Source: Clostridium sp. CAG:967 (GTDB lineage Bacteria; Cyanobacteriota; Vampirovibrionia; Gastranaerophilales; Gastranaerophilaceae). From it: a stretch of 34,403 nt of DNA. Under the pieces are notes generated by a model. The model did no database searches, was not told the origin of the DNA, and saw only the letters and a list, made by a program, of their open reading frames with translations. Made by a program: the position numbers and the translations under genes. The stretch's first letter is position 1, and every line of letters begins with the position of its first letter. Of this stretch, positions 33,219-34,403 are shown one piece after another. The stretch covers positions 136,888-171,290 of the forward strand of contig HF991477.1 in the NCBI GenBank assembly GCA_000433095.1, written 5' to 3'.

Positions 33219-33246
33219 TTGTTAATTAATCTTGATAAATTATAAT
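33219..33246 (+). promoter_or_regulatory. Promoter of grpE-dnaJ
   Basis: TTGTTA (33219-33224), a 16-base spacer and TATAAT (33241-33246) precede grpE, with AAGAGGT as ribosome binding site. No CIRCE-type inverted repeat is visible. Confidence 0.6.
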
Positions 33247-33269
33247 AATATTATTAAGAGGTAGAGAAA

Positions 33270-33836
33270 ATGTCACACAAGCATCATAACAACAATCCGT
33301 TTAAAAATCCGGAAAATTTAGACGAAAATATAAACTCTGAACACAAGCCGCAGGAAGAACAAACTCCTGTAGAAGAAAAAAATGAGCAAAATAACGAACT
33401 TCAGGAAAAATATGATACATTAAACCAGCAGTATTTAAGACTTGCCGCTGATTTTGACAATTACCGCAAAAGACAGGCTCATGAAAGAGAAGAACTTTTA
33501 AAATACGGCGCAGAAAATGCGCTGAAAAAAATGATTGAAGTTTTAGACAATTTTGAACGTGGAGAAAAAGCTCTGGAAAACGTTGAAGATTGCCAGACAG
33601 TAAAAGACAGCTTTAATCTCGTTCATAAACAGGTTATGGATGTACTTTCAAAACTCGGGCTGGAACCAATTGAAACAGAAGGAAAAGAATTCGATCCGAA
33701 TTTCCACGATGCTGTTATGCAGACACCGACTTCTGAACATCCTGAACACACAATTATAAATGAATTACAAAAAGGATATAAAATGGGTGACAAGGTTTTA
33801 AGACCTGCACTCGTTAATGTTGCAACAGCTGAATAA
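33270..33836 (+). CDS. grpE: Nucleotide exchange factor GrpE
   Basis: GrpE releases ADP from DnaK. The 188-residue protein has a charged, disordered N-terminus (about 1-45), the long coiled-coil helix (QQYLRLAADFDNYRKRQAHE, about 55-90) and the C-terminal beta domain with LQKGYKMGDKVLRPALV. The length is typical. It precedes dnaJ by 50 bases; dnaK is not in the window. Confidence 0.95.
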   Translation: MSHKHHNNNPFKNPENLDENINSEHKPQEEQTPVEEKNEQNNELQEKYDTLNQQYLRLAADFDNYRKRQAHEREELLKYGAENALKKMIEVLDNFERGEKALENVEDCQTVKDSFNLVHKQVMDVLSKLGLEPIETEGKEFDPNFHDAVMQTPTSEHPEHTIINELQKGYKMGDKVLRPALVNVATAE

Positions 33837-33886
33837 TTTCGGCTGCTGCATTTTAGTATGCAAAGAATAGGGAAGAATTAATATAA

Positions 33887-34403
33887 ATGAGTGATTACTA
33901 TGAAATACTTGAAGTTTCGAAAGAAGCAAGCAAGGAAGAGATAAAAGCAGCTTTCAGAAAAAAAGCAAGAACATTACACCCCGATGTGAATAAAGCTCCC
34001 GATGCAGAGGAGAAGTTTAAAGAACTCGGAAAAGCTTATGAAACATTAATGGATGATAACAAGCGTGCAACATACGACCGTTACGGTGAAGACGGACTTC
34101 AAAACGCAGGTTTTGACACAGGCGGTCCTTTTGCAGGCGGTTTTGGCGATTTAAACGATATATTCAACTCATTTTTCGGCGGTATGGGCGGATTTGGATT
34201 TGGCGGAAGACCTGATCCTAATGCGCCGATTGAAGGTGACGACTTAAGACTTGATATTGAAATCGACTTTGAACAGGCTGTTTTCGGATGTGATAAAGAA
34301 ATCAAATTTGACCACCTCGAACAGTGCCCGTCTTGCGGCGGTACAGGAGCAGAAAAGGGCTCACAACCCGTAACCTGTCCGACATGTCACGGTTCAGGAC
34401 AGG
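33887..34403 (+). CDS. dnaJ: Chaperone DnaJ, 3' truncated by window end
   Basis: The visible 172 residues contain the J domain (1-70) with the HPD triplet in RTLHPDVNKA, the Gly/Phe-rich region (about 75-110) and the start of the zinc-binding domain (CPSCGGTG, CPTCHGSG). It stimulates DnaK ATPase and with grpE forms the chaperone set. The frame is open at base 34403. The start ATG 33887 follows GGGAAG at a rather long distance. Confidence 0.95.
   Translation, partial: MSDYYEILEVSKEASKEEIKAAFRKKARTLHPDVNKAPDAEEKFKELGKAYETLMDDNKRATYDRYGEDGLQNAGFDTGGPFAGGFGDLNDIFNSFFGGMGGFGFGGRPDPNAPIEGDDLRLDIEIDFEQAVFGCDKEIKFDHLEQCPSCGGTGAEKGSQPVTCPTCHGSGQ

Noticed and set aside
33195..33269. CIRCE heat-shock operator before grpE
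   Set aside because: The TTAGCACTC-N9-GAGTGCTAA pattern is absent; only an ordinary promoter is seen.
1..34403. CRISPR arrays, tRNA or rRNA genes, insertion sequences
   Set aside because: No regularly spaced direct repeats, tRNA-like cloverleaf or transposase reading frame was seen anywhere in the window.

Overview
The window looks like a chromosomal segment of an AT-rich, Gram-negative-type bacterium. The best fit is a non-photosynthetic relative of Cyanobacteria (Vampirovibrionia/"Melainabacteria", Gastranaerophilales-like). Grounds for this are a NusB with a long internal insertion as in cyanobacteria, a heptosyltransferase-like GT9 end, many pilin-like proteins with a near-identical FTLAEVL-type N-terminus, and proteins with a short F-x-G motif near the N-terminus. 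This placement is inference from gene content and was not tested by phylogeny.

Layout. 1-3.7 kb (+): end of a GT9 glycosyltransferase, a GAF-GGDEF-HD-GYP signalling protein, thiL, ispD. 3.8-7.7 kb (-): a large unknown Lys/Ala-rich protein, a LipM-like octanoyltransferase and two tandem paralogous secreted proteins. 7.8-11.2 kb (+): TPR protein, small protein, nusB, ftsY, M14 carboxypeptidase-like protein. 11.2-13.8 kb: EF-hand-like protein (-), cysS (+), pilin-like protein (-). 13.9-17.3 kb (+): SpoIID-like protein and murJ. 17.3-18.0 kb: a small-gene island with a ribbon-helix-helix regulator and a 24-residue peptide in strong RNA secondary structure. 18.0-19.4 kb (+): tsaC and a second pilin-like gene. 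19.4-23.9 kb (mostly -): lipA, lpd, alr, a LysR regulator. 24.0-25.4 kb (+): two paralogous membrane proteins and a PQ-loop-like protein. 25.4-28.1 kb: glycosyltransferase-like protein (-), XRE regulator (+), membrane-anchored HExxH peptidase (-). 28.2-34.4 kb: proBA (+), a repeat protein and murA (-), an unknown protein, grpE and the start of dnaJ (+).

The most striking signal is a set of three C10/G10 tracts (13796-13805, 18664-18673, 28071-28080) in an otherwise AT-rich sequence. Each lies inside the N-terminal coding region of a surface-type gene: two prepilin-like proteins and one HExxH membrane protein. Upstream of each tract is an ATG with a strong Shine-Dalgarno sequence. In every case the tract is exactly one base short of joining that ATG to the main frame, so 11 bases would be ON and 10 is OFF. 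Two of the tracts lie in a repeated element of about 52-69 bp that is inserted in opposite orientations relative to its gene, so it is translated as a proline tract in one and a glycine tract in the other. This points to a dispersed phase-variation cassette, or to transcriptional slippage; a systematic homopolymer miscall is the main alternative.

Other signals are several apparently leaderless genes (a TATAAT-like box 6-7 nt before ATG), palindromic operator candidates beside the XRE and ribbon-helix-helix regulators, and a peptide gene whose ribosome binding site is paired with an upstream anti-Shine-Dalgarno sequence. No rRNA, tRNA, CRISPR array or insertion sequence was recognised.
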